Source of the DNA: Actinobacteria bacterium UBA2272
GTDB lineage: Bacteria; Actinomycetota; Coriobacteriia; Anaerosomatales; Anaerosomataceae
Assembly (NCBI GenBank): GCA_002347725.1
Contig: DDXA01000004.1
Span: 186,001-250,000 of the forward strand
Direction of reading: 5' to 3'
DNA length: 64,000 nucleotides
Positions 1 through 8,321 of this stretch are shown here, one piece after another. The notes beneath the pieces are model-generated. The model worked only from the letters and a program-made list of their open reading frames with translations, was not told the origin of the DNA and did not search any database. Made by a program: the position numbers and the translations under genes. The number at the start of each line of letters is the position of its first letter. Within the stretch, counting starts at the first letter, position 1.

Positions 1-60
1 CGCCCCGTCATCGATGTGGGGACCGCTCACGGGAAGCACGTAACGTGCGAGAAGCAGCAT
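1..60 (-). CDS. Amidohydrolase-family protein, N-terminus only (cut by window edge)
   Basis: An ATG at 58-60 is preceded by a good ribosome site (GGAGG about seven bases upstream), and 20 codons run off the left edge. The visible start, MLLLARYVLPVSGP followed by HIDDGA, resembles the opening beta strand of metal-dependent amidohydrolases (aminofutalosine, SAH or guanine deaminase type). It follows menG by about 70 bases on the same strand, so an aminofutalosine deaminase of the futalosine menaquinone route is an attractive guess. No catalytic residues are inside the window, so the function is inference. Confidence 0.45.
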   Translation of the reverse strand, partial: MLLLARYVLPVSGPHIDDGA

Positions 61-131
61 CTGGAGGACCTCCGCGGTGGGACGTGTCGGGCCCTAATCC
101 TACACGCTCGGGGCCAGCCACTCCACCAGGC

Positions 132-866
132 CTACTTCACCGCGACGTGTACCGCGACGATGCCGAACGTGAGGTTGTGCCACATGACTTCGCTGAAGCC
201 GACGCGGTGCAGCTCGCCGGCGAGCGCTACCTGCCCGGGGAACTGGAGGATCGATTCGTTGAGGTACTGGAACGACTCCCGGTCCCCCGTGAGCCGACCG
301 CCCAGGAACGGGATCACCGTGCGCAGGTAGAAGTGGTAGAACGCGCGGAACGGCGGGAAGGGCGGGCGACTGAACTCGAGCACCACATAGCGCCCGCCGG
401 GACGCAGTGCGCGGTAGACCTCCCGGAAGTTCGCCGCACGATCCGGAAGGTTGCGGACGCCGAAGGCAACGGTGACGACGTCGAAGCTCTCGTCGGGAAA
501 GGGCAGGTCCTGTGCGTCGACCACGGCGAACTCGATGACGGTGTCGCCTTCGTACTCGGCGGCTTTCGCGCGCCCGACGTCGAGCATCTCGGGCACGAAG
601 TCGGTGGACAGCACGCGAGCCGGCGCGCCGAGCCTCGCAAGCGCCAGCGTGAGATCGCCGGTTCCGGCGGCGAGGTCGAGCACTTCCGAGTTGCGCTTGA
701 GACGCGCGAGCTTCACGGTCTTCGCCCGCCAGTGACGATCGATGCCGAGACTGGACAGCGCGTTGAACCGGTCGTACTCGGGAGCGATCGTGCTGAAGAT
801 CTGCTTGACCCGGTCGGTCGTCGGGCGACCTGCGGCGTTGTCGTCGGCACGCCTGATCATCATCAC
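132..866 (-). CDS. menG: Demethylmenaquinone methyltransferase MenG/UbiE
   Basis: This 244-residue protein has the length and order of the UbiE/MenG family. The SAM-binding motif I (VLDLAAGTGDLT) lies near residue 62. The family signatures VAFGVRNLPD and LRPGGRYVVLEF are in the second half. Known role: C-methylation of demethylmenaquinone, the last step of menaquinone synthesis, at the inner face of the membrane. The start codons overlap the stop of the radical SAM gene; GTG at 864-866 is followed by two ATG codons, and the GGGGAG site best serves the second ATG (858-860). Menaquinone would feed the cytochromes encoded upstream. Confidence 0.93.
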   Translation of the reverse strand: MMMIRRADDNAAGRPTTDRVKQIFSTIAPEYDRFNALSSLGIDRHWRAKTVKLARLKRNSEVLDLAAGTGDLTLALARLGAPARVLSTDFVPEMLDVGRAKAAEYEGDTVIEFAVVDAQDLPFPDESFDVVTVAFGVRNLPDRAANFREVYRALRPGGRYVVLEFSRPPFPPFRAFYHFYLRTVIPFLGGRLTGDRESFQYLNESILQFPGQVALAGELHRVGFSEVMWHNLTFGIVAVHVAVK

Positions 867-2632
867 TCCCCGTCCATGAAGCGCTTGTCCACCGGCCGCA
901 GCCGGGGGAACAGCGTCTCGATGTTCACGCGGAACCAGAGTCGGGCGTTATTGAAGAAGTGTCCCGAGTCGAGGCGTGCTGGCCAGTTGAGCTCGGACTT
1001 CTCGCACACCGTGTTCTCGTTGAGCACGTCGATCTCGCGCTTGAACGCCGTGAGCAGGGTCCCGCGCTGCGGCTCCTCGTGGGTCATGATGTGATCTATC
1101 CGCGCCATCGCTATCTGCGCCTCGAGTACGCGCCGCTCGGTGGCGTTCGCGGTCTTCTCGTCGACCGCCCCCACCTTCGCCTTGACGCGGTTCAGTCCGA
1201 GAGCCGCTTCGTACGTGGAGTCGACCATCTCGTCTAAGGTCATCGCGTCGGGCACGTAGTTCAGGATGTACTTCCATGACGGCTGGATCAGCCGCTGCCG
1301 GTGCTCCTCGAGTGTGCGCGCCCGCAGCGTATACCCGTACCGCTCGGGATCCTCGAACACCATGGAGCCCGGATCGAGGAAGGGCGCCATCGGTCCGATG
1401 AAGGGAAGCAGCCGGGGGTCGTTGCCCGTGCGCTCGTACAGCCGCTCCACCGCCTCAACGGTGTCGAGCACCGAGTTCGCCGTCTGCGTGGGGATACCGG
1501 TCATGAAGTACAGATCGAACCGCTGGCAGCCGTGACGGAACGCCGCCTCGACCGACGCGCCGAGGGCCTCCCACGTGTACGGCTTGCCGAACGCCGCACG
1601 AACAGCGTCGTCGTGACTCTCGGCTGATACCTCCACCGAGTAGTCGTTGAGATTCTCGTCGAGCAGCGCGTAGAAGTCCTCGGAAGGCGGCGTGAAGAAC
1701 TCGAAGCCGATCGGGTTCTTGAAGTCGATGCGCCTGAGTCCGGTGATAAACGCGTCCACGTAGTCGTCGCCGGCCTGCCGGAAGTCATTGAGCACGAAGA
1801 CCGGACCGGGGATGTGGCGAGCGATGTGCGCGATGTCCCGGACGAGCAACTCGGGATCGCGAAACGCGACACGATCGCGGCCGAAGTGCTCGCGGAACGC
1901 CGTGGCCGAGCCGCCGCAGGTCACGCAGTTGCGCGTGCAGCCGCGGCACGTGAGCGACGCGGAGACGGGGTAGGACAGCCAGCCCTTGAACGGCAGCGCG
2001 GAGACCATGTCGCGGTCGCGGATGACCGAACGCATCGAGAAACGGTAGTCGAGGTTCACGTGATCGAAGGTCGCCGGCACGTGCGAGAGCGGGTTGACCA
2101 CGGCAGCGCCCGACGCGTCCTTGTACGTAAGGTTGGGGATATCGGCGACACTACCGCCACGCTTGAGCGCGTACATCAGACGCGTGAACGGCTCCTCCGT
2201 GGAGTCGCCTCGCACGACGTAGTCCACGCAGTCGTACCCGATGAGCTCCTCGTGATAGTAGGAAGCCGTGAACCCGCCGAAGACCACGGGCGTGTCCGGA
2301 TGGTACTTCTTGCACAGCCGCGCGACCTCGATCGATCCGTGAGCGTGCGGCGCCCAGTGCAGGTCGATGCCGAAGGCGACCGGGTCCATCTCGCGGATCG
2401 CCCTCTCCACGTCGAACTTCGGCTTGTGAAGCATGAGCACCGCGAGGTTGACCAGACGGACCATCAATCCGTGCCGCTCCATGTACTCGGCGATCGTGGT
2501 GAAGCCGAGCGGATACATCTCGAAGATCGGGCTCGATGGCACGAGGTCCGAGACGGGGCCGTACATGATGGAGGTTTCGCGAAAGTCGTAGACGCTTGGC
2601 GCATGCAGCAGGACGAGGTCCGCTTTGGGCAT
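863..2632 (-). CDS. B12-binding-domain radical SAM protein
   Basis: The 589-residue protein has an N-terminal cobalamin-binding-like Rossmann region (about residues 1-150, including PLGFTTIAEYMERHG and VVFGGFTASYYHEEL). A radical SAM core follows, with the cluster motif CTRNCVTC (CX3CX2C) near residue 232, and then a helical C-terminal extension of about 200 residues. Family knowledge: such enzymes do difficult methylations or rearrangements. It overlaps menG by four bases, so the two are translationally coupled, which hints at a quinone- or lipid-related substrate. The substrate cannot be read from the sequence. Confidence 0.85.
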   Translation of the reverse strand: MPKADLVLLHAPSVYDFRETSIMYGPVSDLVPSSPIFEMYPLGFTTIAEYMERHGLMVRLVNLAVLMLHKPKFDVERAIREMDPVAFGIDLHWAPHAHGSIEVARLCKKYHPDTPVVFGGFTASYYHEELIGYDCVDYVVRGDSTEEPFTRLMYALKRGGSVADIPNLTYKDASGAAVVNPLSHVPATFDHVNLDYRFSMRSVIRDRDMVSALPFKGWLSYPVSASLTCRGCTRNCVTCGGSATAFREHFGRDRVAFRDPELLVRDIAHIARHIPGPVFVLNDFRQAGDDYVDAFITGLRRIDFKNPIGFEFFTPPSEDFYALLDENLNDYSVEVSAESHDDAVRAAFGKPYTWEALGASVEAAFRHGCQRFDLYFMTGIPTQTANSVLDTVEAVERLYERTGNDPRLLPFIGPMAPFLDPGSMVFEDPERYGYTLRARTLEEHRQRLIQPSWKYILNYVPDAMTLDEMVDSTYEAALGLNRVKAKVGAVDEKTANATERRVLEAQIAMARIDHIMTHEEPQRGTLLTAFKREIDVLNENTVCEKSELNWPARLDSGHFFNNARLWFRVNIETLFPRLRPVDKRFMDGE

Positions 2633-2692
2633 CAGAAGGTGGTCCTCTCACACCGCGGATCCCCGCGGGAAGTCATGACAGAACGACGGCGC

Positions 2693-2698
2693 AGTATA
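2693..2698 (-). promoter_or_regulatory. Putative -10 element (TATACT) for the radical SAM-menG unit
   Basis: Read on the minus strand, TATACT lies about 60 bases upstream of the radical SAM start. No good -35 hexamer is visible. The same hexamer recurs upstream of both giant cytochrome genes (18842-18847 and 24704-24709), which supports it modestly. Confidence 0.4.
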
Positions 2699-2763
2699 GC
2701 ACAGGGCCTGTGGTGGAGAATTCGCCGCCGGGGCTGTCAGCCCTGCCTACGCGACACGATAGA

Positions 2764-2797
2764 GGAGGGCCCGCACCCCTGTGGGTACGGGCCCTCC
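2764..2797 (-). terminator. Hairpin terminator after the 7-haem cytochrome gene
   Basis: A perfect 10-bp inverted repeat (GGAGGGCCCG / CGGGCCCTCC) with a 14-base loop lies 43 bases past the cytochrome stop and ahead of the radical SAM promoter. The following T tract is poor, so it may be an imperfect intrinsic terminator. Confidence 0.6.
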
Positions 2798-2839
2798 GCA
2801 GCGACCATCACACGATCGCCGTCGATCCGTTCGAACGCC

Positions 2840-4600
2840 TTACGGCAGACCCTTGAGCAGGAGTTCCCAGCCCATGACCGTGCCCGACCCGTACGTGCCC
2901 AGAGGCAGCGGCGACGTGGTCGTGGTCTTCATGAGAGCCGGGTTGTCACCCTGCCAGTAAGTGCCGTCTCCGTGACAGTCGATGCACACGGAGTCAAGGT
3001 TCTCGGCCGCCACACCTTCCAGCGTACCGGAGTCGCTGCGAACCGCAGCGATGATCGACGTGCTGTTACGGTCCTCGGCGACCCAGTACTCGAACTGCTT
3101 GTCGGCCGAGATGTCACCGGCCGTGAGCGCGCCGGTGTTCGCGGTACGGACCACGCCGGCGGCGATCACGGTGCCGTCGAAGTCGATACCGAACAGCTCA
3201 TCTTTCAGCATGTCCTTGCCGAGCGTGCGGTGCGGGAAGCTGAAGCCACCGTCGAGGCAGGCCTCGCCGACCGCGCCGACCACAGCGCTCTGGCGGACGA
3301 ACGTCTGCGCCGCGTAGTTGGTCTTGTTGCTCACCGGCGCACTGGTGACCGCCGTGTAAGCCGCGGACGGACCAGGTGTGGTCGCATCGCTGTGGCACAC
3401 GTAGCAGTTGTTCGCGCCGACGTGGCAGTTGCGGCAGTGCGGTCCCTCGTTGTCGTCACGCCCGTCCCCATCGGTCCCGATGGGCATCTGGCGTGCTCAA
3501 TGGCGCGGCTGCGTGTCGTGGGAGTACGACACCGTGTAGGTGCCCTCCGACGATCCGCTCGTGCCTGCGGGGGTCCAGACCTCGGCAGGCTGCGTGGATG
3601 CGCCAGCCGTGCCGTCGTGGCAGTCCACGCAGAACTCGGACAGGGACAGGAAGCCGCCGGTCGTGGGATCCCCGTCGTTGTAGATGAAGGGGAACCCGCT
3701 CGCGGAGTCCTTGTCGCTGTCGTTGTCCTGGTAGCCACCGTAGGTGCCGTCGGCGGGGCCGAGCGGCTCCTCCCAGTCGATCTTGTACTTGTTGACACCG
3801 TTGGTAGCCGTCTCGTTAGCCGCAGACGTCACGACGGTGTCGGCCACAAGCTCTGTGACATCGCTGTGCGGGTTCTTCAGCAGCAGGAAGCGGCCGTTCG
3901 GCCAGATCGGCCGGTAGACCACGAGCGTGCCGTTCCACCATTTGAAGTTGCCGTGCACCGGGTCGATGCCCCACTCGGCCACAGTCGTGTCCTCGCGGTT
4001 CGCACCGTCGAGCACGCCGTCGAGCGAGTTGCCGACGTAGCCGGCATCGCCGACTTTCAGCACGGTGCTGTTCGTACCCATCGCACGTCCCGGGTTCGAG
4101 AACGTGGTCAGGATGCGTGCCGAGCTACCGTGCGGGCTGTGACAGTCGAAGCAGGCAAGACCCTTCGGCTGCGAATACGCAGGTTTGATATCAGTCGGAG
4201 CATTGCCCGTGTATCCCAGCGTATGGCCTGTGCCAGCGCCCGAGCTACCATCGACAACAGCAACACCGTCGGCGTAGTCGAAGTCGGCGGTCATCGTCTT
4301 GTACTCGTTGTCCATCATGATGTTGATGGTCGAACCGCCACCGCCGCCGTGACAGTAGTCGCAGGCGGCCTCACGTGAGTTGGCGCGCAGCAGCATGAAG
4401 CTACCGGTCGCGTAGTGGGTCGAATGGCAGTCGGCACACTTGTTGGTAGTCGTGGTGTAACCGCCATGCGGACCCGAGAAGTACCCGTTGGCGCGCGTGT
4501 ACTCCGTCGGAGCGTTGTACCCCTCGGCGAAGGCCGGAGCCGTCGCCAGCACAACGATCGCGACGGCGGCGAGCGCCAGTAGCGCGATCCTCTTAGACAC
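2840..4600 (-). CDS. Seven-haem secreted cytochrome c with one in-frame UGA
   Basis: The start is GTG at 4598-4600, five bases after a strong GGGAGG site. It opens a signal peptide (VSKRIALLALAAVAIVVLAT...AFA). Four CXXCH motifs (CADCH, CDYCH, CFDCH, CVDCH) precede a single in-frame TGA at 3497-3499 (codon 368). In the same frame, three more follow (CRNCH, CYVCH, CIDCH) up to the TAA at 2840. The downstream half has no signal peptide and its nearest ATG (3485-3487) has no ribosome site, so alone it could not be exported or haem-loaded. Either the UGA is read through (possibly as selenocysteine, see the hairpin entry), the gene is a recent nonsense pseudogene, or the base is an error. The protein likely acts outside the membrane in electron transfer; its partners are unknown. 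A promoter-like region and a terminator flank it as a single-gene unit. Confidence 0.8.
3467..3499 (-). other. In-frame UGA followed by a bacterial SECIS-like hairpin (candidate)
   Basis: After UGA at 3497-3499 the minus strand folds into a perfect 7-bp stem: CCCAUCG at 3478-3484 pairs with CGAUGGG at 3467-3473. The 4-base loop GGAC occupies 3474-3477. Nineteen bases separate UGA from a loop whose first two bases are G. This agrees with general descriptions of bacterial selenocysteine elements (short apical loop with an early G, roughly 16-37 bases from UGA). Such small hairpins also occur by chance in GC-rich DNA, and no selenocysteine machinery lies in this window. Confidence 0.35.
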
Positions 4601-4719
4601 CCTTACCTCCCTTTGCGGTGTTTGAGTAAGTCCCGTCATTACAGATTCACCCCCTCTCGAAGACGGAGAGCGTCTGCTGCCGCATGACGCACAGCGTGCG
4701 GCAACGATGCTCTGTGACT

Positions 4720-4749
4720 ATGTTAGTGAATGAACGAACATGACTGCAA
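4720..4749 (-). promoter_or_regulatory. Possible promoter in the AT-rich upstream region of the 7-haem cytochrome gene
   Basis: The gene-free stretch 4601-4891 is markedly more AT-rich than its surroundings between about 4710 and 4800. On the minus strand it contains TTGCAG (4744-4749) and TAACAT (4720-4725), 18 bases apart. This leaves a leader of about 115 bases. I see no known riboswitch fold in it. Confidence 0.3.
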
Positions 4750-4819
4750 CACATTTGACCATCAGATTTGCCAATAGTTGCCTTACGCTGCCCATATAGT
4801 TGCTGGCAGACAGCAAGAC

Positions 4820-4851
4820 AGCGAGCGCCCGACCGAAATCGGGCGCTCGCT
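4820..4851 (-). terminator. Hairpin terminator after the NHL gene
   Basis: A perfect 13-bp inverted repeat (AGCGAGCGCCCGA / TCGGGCGCTCGCT) with a 6-base loop CCGAAA lies 40 bases beyond the NHL stop. Only a weak T run follows on the minus strand. Confidence 0.65.
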
Positions 4852-4891
4852 ATTCGTTCACGGAGTCACGATGTCACGCGCTAGCAGCTAA

Positions 4892-6349
4892 TCACTCGCC
4901 GCTCTCCTCGTCCTCCAGGACGTACTCGCTCACAAGTTCGTCGTAACCACGGACGCGACTCCCCCGGTCGGCAAGACGCTCGCACTGGGCCGGGTCCGCG
5001 CACACGATCTTGTGCCGCGCGAGCAAGAGCTTCTGCATCGTCGCGCGCCTGGCCAGGTGCGCGAGGGTCTCCTCGGCGGTACCCGTGCGGTCCGACGGAC
5101 GGTCCAGAGCCTGCAGGTACCCGTCGAGTGCGACACCGTCCTCCTGCACGTCGCGATACATCTCGTAGACCTCGGGCAGCACGTACATGCGCTTGAGCAC
5201 CGCGGCCAGCAGCCGGAGGCGCCCTTCACCGGCAGCCCGCTCGAGTGTCTCCTTGGTCACGAACCAGCGCTTCCGGCCAAACCACAGCAGCGCGGGCAGA
5301 AGCAGCAGCGGTAGAAGGTAGATGAGCCAGGGTGAACGCGCGATCACCGTGTTGCGCTCCGGCAGCAGCAGACGGAAGATCTGGATACGGTCGTTCGCCG
5401 TGTCCGTGATGGCGAACGTATCGCCGCTCAGGAATGCGATGCCGCTCGGCATGTAGACCTGGCCCGCAGCGGTCCCGGTCGGGAACTCGAACCTGTGCAA
5501 CTCCTCGCCAGAGAGCGGATCGAGAACGGTCACCTCAGCGCGAAAACCGTCCAGAACGTACAGGTGACCCTCATCGTCGATGGTCACGCTCGCGGGTATG
5601 CCGAAGAGCGTCGACGCATCGTCCTGGTTCAGTGGTGGCCGTCCCAGCACCCAGTCGACCGTCGCGGTCGTCTCACCGGAGAAGCGGATCCGCTGGACAC
5701 GCGCGTTGTTCGAATCGGCGATGAAGGCAGCTGTGCCGTCATCGCCGATCGCGATGCCGCGGGGATAGTCGAACTGCCCGGGCAGCTCCCCCCGGGAGCC
5801 ATACTCACCCTGCACGACGCCCTCGGCATCGAGCAGCGCGATGGGCCCGAAGGTCGATACCGCGACCCCGTCGGGCGTGACGGCGGGCGTGAGCGGATTG
5901 AGTACAGGCACCTCCCAGCGGAGCGTGCCTTCGAGGTCGTAGCAGATGAGCCTGAGTCTCGAGCGGTCGGTCACGTACACGCGCCCGCCTGCCCTGTCGA
6001 CCGCGACCCCCAGCGGCACCATCATCTGGCCGGCCCCGAGGCCGCGCTCCCCCCAGGCGCGGACGAAGTCGCCCTCACGGTCGAACTCGACGACGCGGGC
6101 GACGTCACGCAGCGTCACGAAGAAGCCGCCGTTGCTGCCGGAGCCGATGCCCACCGGGGTCAGCACGCGGGCACCATCGTACGCGTCGATCACGCGAACG
6201 GACACGATGCCCGAGTCCGCGGCGCCTCGTCCGTCGCTCTCCGCATCGGAGCCGGGACGGCCGAACAGCCACAGGGCGAAGCCGCCGAGCGCGAGAAGCA
6301 CGATCAGCGCGAGAACGATGACGAAGACCAGCGGCCGTTTCGAGGGCAT
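4892..6349 (-). CDS. Membrane-anchored NHL-repeat beta-propeller protein
   Basis: The protein has 485 residues. An N-terminal helix (about residues 7-29) places an NHL beta-propeller outside the membrane; the propeller has repeated blades such as GVAVDRAGGRVYVTD, GIAIGDDGTAAFIAD and GIAFLSGDTFAITD. A second helix near residue 360 (SPWLIYLLPLLLLPALLWFG) leads to a basic, helical cytoplasmic tail of about 110 residues. ATG follows an AGGAG site. It lies 29 bases after the TPR gene, and the same TPR-NHL arrangement recurs at 28720-30577. NHL proteins commonly neighbour multihaem cytochromes in metal-reducing bacteria; a scaffold or assembly role is inference. No catalytic motif is visible. Confidence 0.8.
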   Translation of the reverse strand: MPSKRPLVFVIVLALIVLLALGGFALWLFGRPGSDAESDGRGAADSGIVSVRVIDAYDGARVLTPVGIGSGSNGGFFVTLRDVARVVEFDREGDFVRAWGERGLGAGQMMVPLGVAVDRAGGRVYVTDRSRLRLICYDLEGTLRWEVPVLNPLTPAVTPDGVAVSTFGPIALLDAEGVVQGEYGSRGELPGQFDYPRGIAIGDDGTAAFIADSNNARVQRIRFSGETTATVDWVLGRPPLNQDDASTLFGIPASVTIDDEGHLYVLDGFRAEVTVLDPLSGEELHRFEFPTGTAAGQVYMPSGIAFLSGDTFAITDTANDRIQIFRLLLPERNTVIARSPWLIYLLPLLLLPALLWFGRKRWFVTKETLERAAGEGRLRLLAAVLKRMYVLPEVYEMYRDVQEDGVALDGYLQALDRPSDRTGTAEETLAHLARRATMQKLLLARHKIVCADPAQCERLADRGSRVRGYDELVSEYVLEDEESGE

Positions 6350-6378
6350 CTTATTCGACTCCTAGTCGCAGACAGTCC

Positions 6379-7068
6379 TTACTCACCTGAATCGTGCGGG
6401 TTGACCGTGCCGGTCGGCTCAACGTAGGTGACGCCGAGCCGGGCAAGACCCTGGATGGCTCGCTCGTCTCCGGGAAGGACCGCCAGCGCGCTCTCGTACG
6501 CGGCTGTCGCCTCCATGTCACGGCCCGCGAGCGCCAGTGCGTCGGCGTACAGCAGTCGATAGTCACCGTTGGTCGGGCTCAGTCCGAGAGCGCGCTCGAA
6601 CGACGCGATGGCGCCCTCGAGATCACCCTCTTCGCGCAGGACCTGGCCGAGCAGGAAGTGCGCCTCGGCCTGCGAGTCGTCGAGCGCGATCTCAGCCTCG
6701 AGGGCGGACCTGGCCTCGGCCACGCGGCCCTCACGCATCAGCAGCATCGCGTGACGCATGTTGATGAGCGGCGTTGCGCCTGCATTGGCGACCGCCTGCT
6801 CGGCATGCTCGAAGGCCTCCTGCTCGCGACCCAGCTCGTACTCGACCTCGGCCAGGCTCATCAGCAGGTCGGGGTCGCCCGGCGAGGCGTCGAGAGCCGT
6901 GACGAGTTCTTGCCGGGACAGATCGAGCGCGGTCGGCTCGTCGAACAGCGGGCTGTTGGCGAGGAAGACGACGATGAGCGCGAGGAGGCCCACGATCACA
7001 GCAAGCAGGATGACGACCATCGGCGAGGGACCACCGCCCACGCGACGAGCCTTCAGTCTCTCTGACAC
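6379..7068 (-). CDS. Membrane-anchored TPR protein
   Basis: The start chosen is GTG at 7066-7068, with AAGGAG 11 bases upstream. The product (229 residues, VSERLKARR...) has one membrane helix near residues 17-37 (VVILLAVIVGLLALIVVFLA). About four tetratricopeptide units follow, for example AEAHFLLGQVLREEGDLEGA and YRLLYADALALAGRDMEATA. TPR domains are protein-docking surfaces. Its partner is plausibly the NHL protein encoded directly downstream or the cytochrome assembly machinery. There is no enzymatic signature. Confidence 0.78.
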   Translation of the reverse strand: MSERLKARRVGGGPSPMVVILLAVIVGLLALIVVFLANSPLFDEPTALDLSRQELVTALDASPGDPDLLMSLAEVEYELGREQEAFEHAEQAVANAGATPLINMRHAMLLMREGRVAEARSALEAEIALDDSQAEAHFLLGQVLREEGDLEGAIASFERALGLSPTNGDYRLLYADALALAGRDMEATAAYESALAVLPGDERAIQGLARLGVTYVEPTGTVNPHDSGE

Positions 7069-7195
7069 CGGCAGGTCAACTCCTTCGGCACACTGACGCG
7101 GACGTGAAGTTCGTCCGCTCGCTAACGAAACCTGAATGACACCGTATCCTAGCAACGCAGGGGCCACACCTCAACCGCGCGTCTCGTGCCTCGCA

Positions 7196-8317
7196 TCACG
7201 GCACGCGTGCGTGGCACACGAGACAGAACGAATCCCTGTGGCACCGACACCCTCCCGGCCACGCGGCCTGTGCCGCCGGACCATGCCGCGGGAACCACTC
7301 GTTGTACGTACCGTGCACGTTGACGTCCCCGTGACAGTCACAGCCGTTGCGCGGTGTGGCGGCCTCGTGGCAGCCCGCGCACAGGCCCGGGTCGCGCCAC
7401 GAGAGGCGTGCGTGCTCGCCCCGGAACTCCTCCGGGTGCGGCAGGACGAGGCCGTGGCACTCGACGCACGCACGATCGGTCTCCTCGGCGTGACAGCCCT
7501 CACAGGTGACCGGGGCCCGCGTGGTGCCGGGTGAGGTCGTACTGATCGTGTCCGACGGCCGGCTGTCGTGACACGCGGTGCACTCGGACGGTGCGCTGAC
7601 CCCGTCGTGACACACCAGACACGTGCTCATGCGGGAACGTGTGACCGGCAGCGGTTCACGCTCGAGTGCGGCATGCCCCACGGTCGGGTGGCAGCCGAGG
7701 CACGGGTAGCCAGCGGCGATCACGTCCGAGTGCCGCATGCGCACCGCGCCACCGGACAACCCTGAGCCGATGTCACCGTGACATCGGAGGCACCGGTCCT
7801 GGAACACGGGTGCCCGGGCTCCGCCGGAGTCCCGGCCGCCCAGGAGTCGCGCGGCACCCTCGGCGCCAGCCTGAAGGACCCCGACGATCCCGCGGCGCGC
7901 GTGACACCCGTAGCAGGAAACCGAACGGTGCGGGTCGGCCTCCCACGATTCGACTGCCGGTGCGACGGTGTGACACGCAGCGCATGCGCTTCCGACCGCC
8001 GGGAGGAGCGGCGCCATCGCCAGGATGGCCGACACGCCGAGGATCGAGGCAAGCACGATACCCGTGCGCAGAGCTGCCCGGTCAGGACGCCGGCGATACG
8101 CAAGCGAACGTTGGGCGAGACGAACGGGGCGGTTCTCGATCGCGAGGAGTGCGAAGAGCAGCACAAGGATGGCGATGACCGCAGCCAGCGCCGCGAGCAC
8201 GAACGCCTCCTGCGTGTAGCCGAGTGGGTTGTCCAGCACGCGCGGGATCCTCTCGAAGATCCGAGACGCGCCGTGACCTATGCGGTCGAGGAGGTCACCC
8301 ATCTGTTGTGCGTTCAT
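7196..8317 (-). CDS. Membrane-anchored multihaem cytochrome (10 CXXCH plus 2 CX1CH)
   Basis: ATG at 8315-8317 follows a GGTGGTGA site and lies four bases after the stop of the 12-haem gene. The product (373 residues) has two N-terminal membrane helices (FVLAALAAVIAILVLLF and GIVLASILGVSAILAMA). Ten CXXCH motifs follow, from CAACH to the terminal CLVCH. Two further sites read CDCH (7331-7342) and CRCH (7238-7249), one residue short of the canonical spacing. It is translationally coupled to the 12-haem cytochrome, so the two probably form one membrane complex. I do not recognise a named enzyme; electron relay is the likely job. Confidence 0.85.
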   Translation of the reverse strand: MNAQQMGDLLDRIGHGASRIFERIPRVLDNPLGYTQEAFVLAALAAVIAILVLLFALLAIENRPVRLAQRSLAYRRRPDRAALRTGIVLASILGVSAILAMAPLLPAVGSACAACHTVAPAVESWEADPHRSVSCYGCHARRGIVGVLQAGAEGAARLLGGRDSGGARAPVFQDRCLRCHGDIGSGLSGGAVRMRHSDVIAAGYPCLGCHPTVGHAALEREPLPVTRSRMSTCLVCHDGVSAPSECTACHDSRPSDTISTTSPGTTRAPVTCEGCHAEETDRACVECHGLVLPHPEEFRGEHARLSWRDPGLCAGCHEAATPRNGCDCHGDVNVHGTYNEWFPRHGPAAQAAWPGGCRCHRDSFCLVCHARVP

Positions 8318-8321
8318 GCCA

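Noticed and set aside
3497..3499. The in-frame UGA as part of a UXXCH haem motif
   Set aside because: The residues after UGA are ARQMP, with no Cys-His at the required spacing, so it does not replace a haem-binding cysteine.
1814..4378. An 854-codon open frame on the plus strand
   Set aside because: It lies opposite the radical SAM and cytochrome genes, has arginine/valine-rich low-complexity translation and no domains. It is a by-product of high GC third positions.
4601..4891. A c-di-GMP (GEMM) or cobalamin riboswitch before the cytochrome gene
   Set aside because: Such elements often precede cytochrome or B12-linked genes, but the conserved core sequences are not present here or in the leaders at 18632-18925 and 24546-24720.
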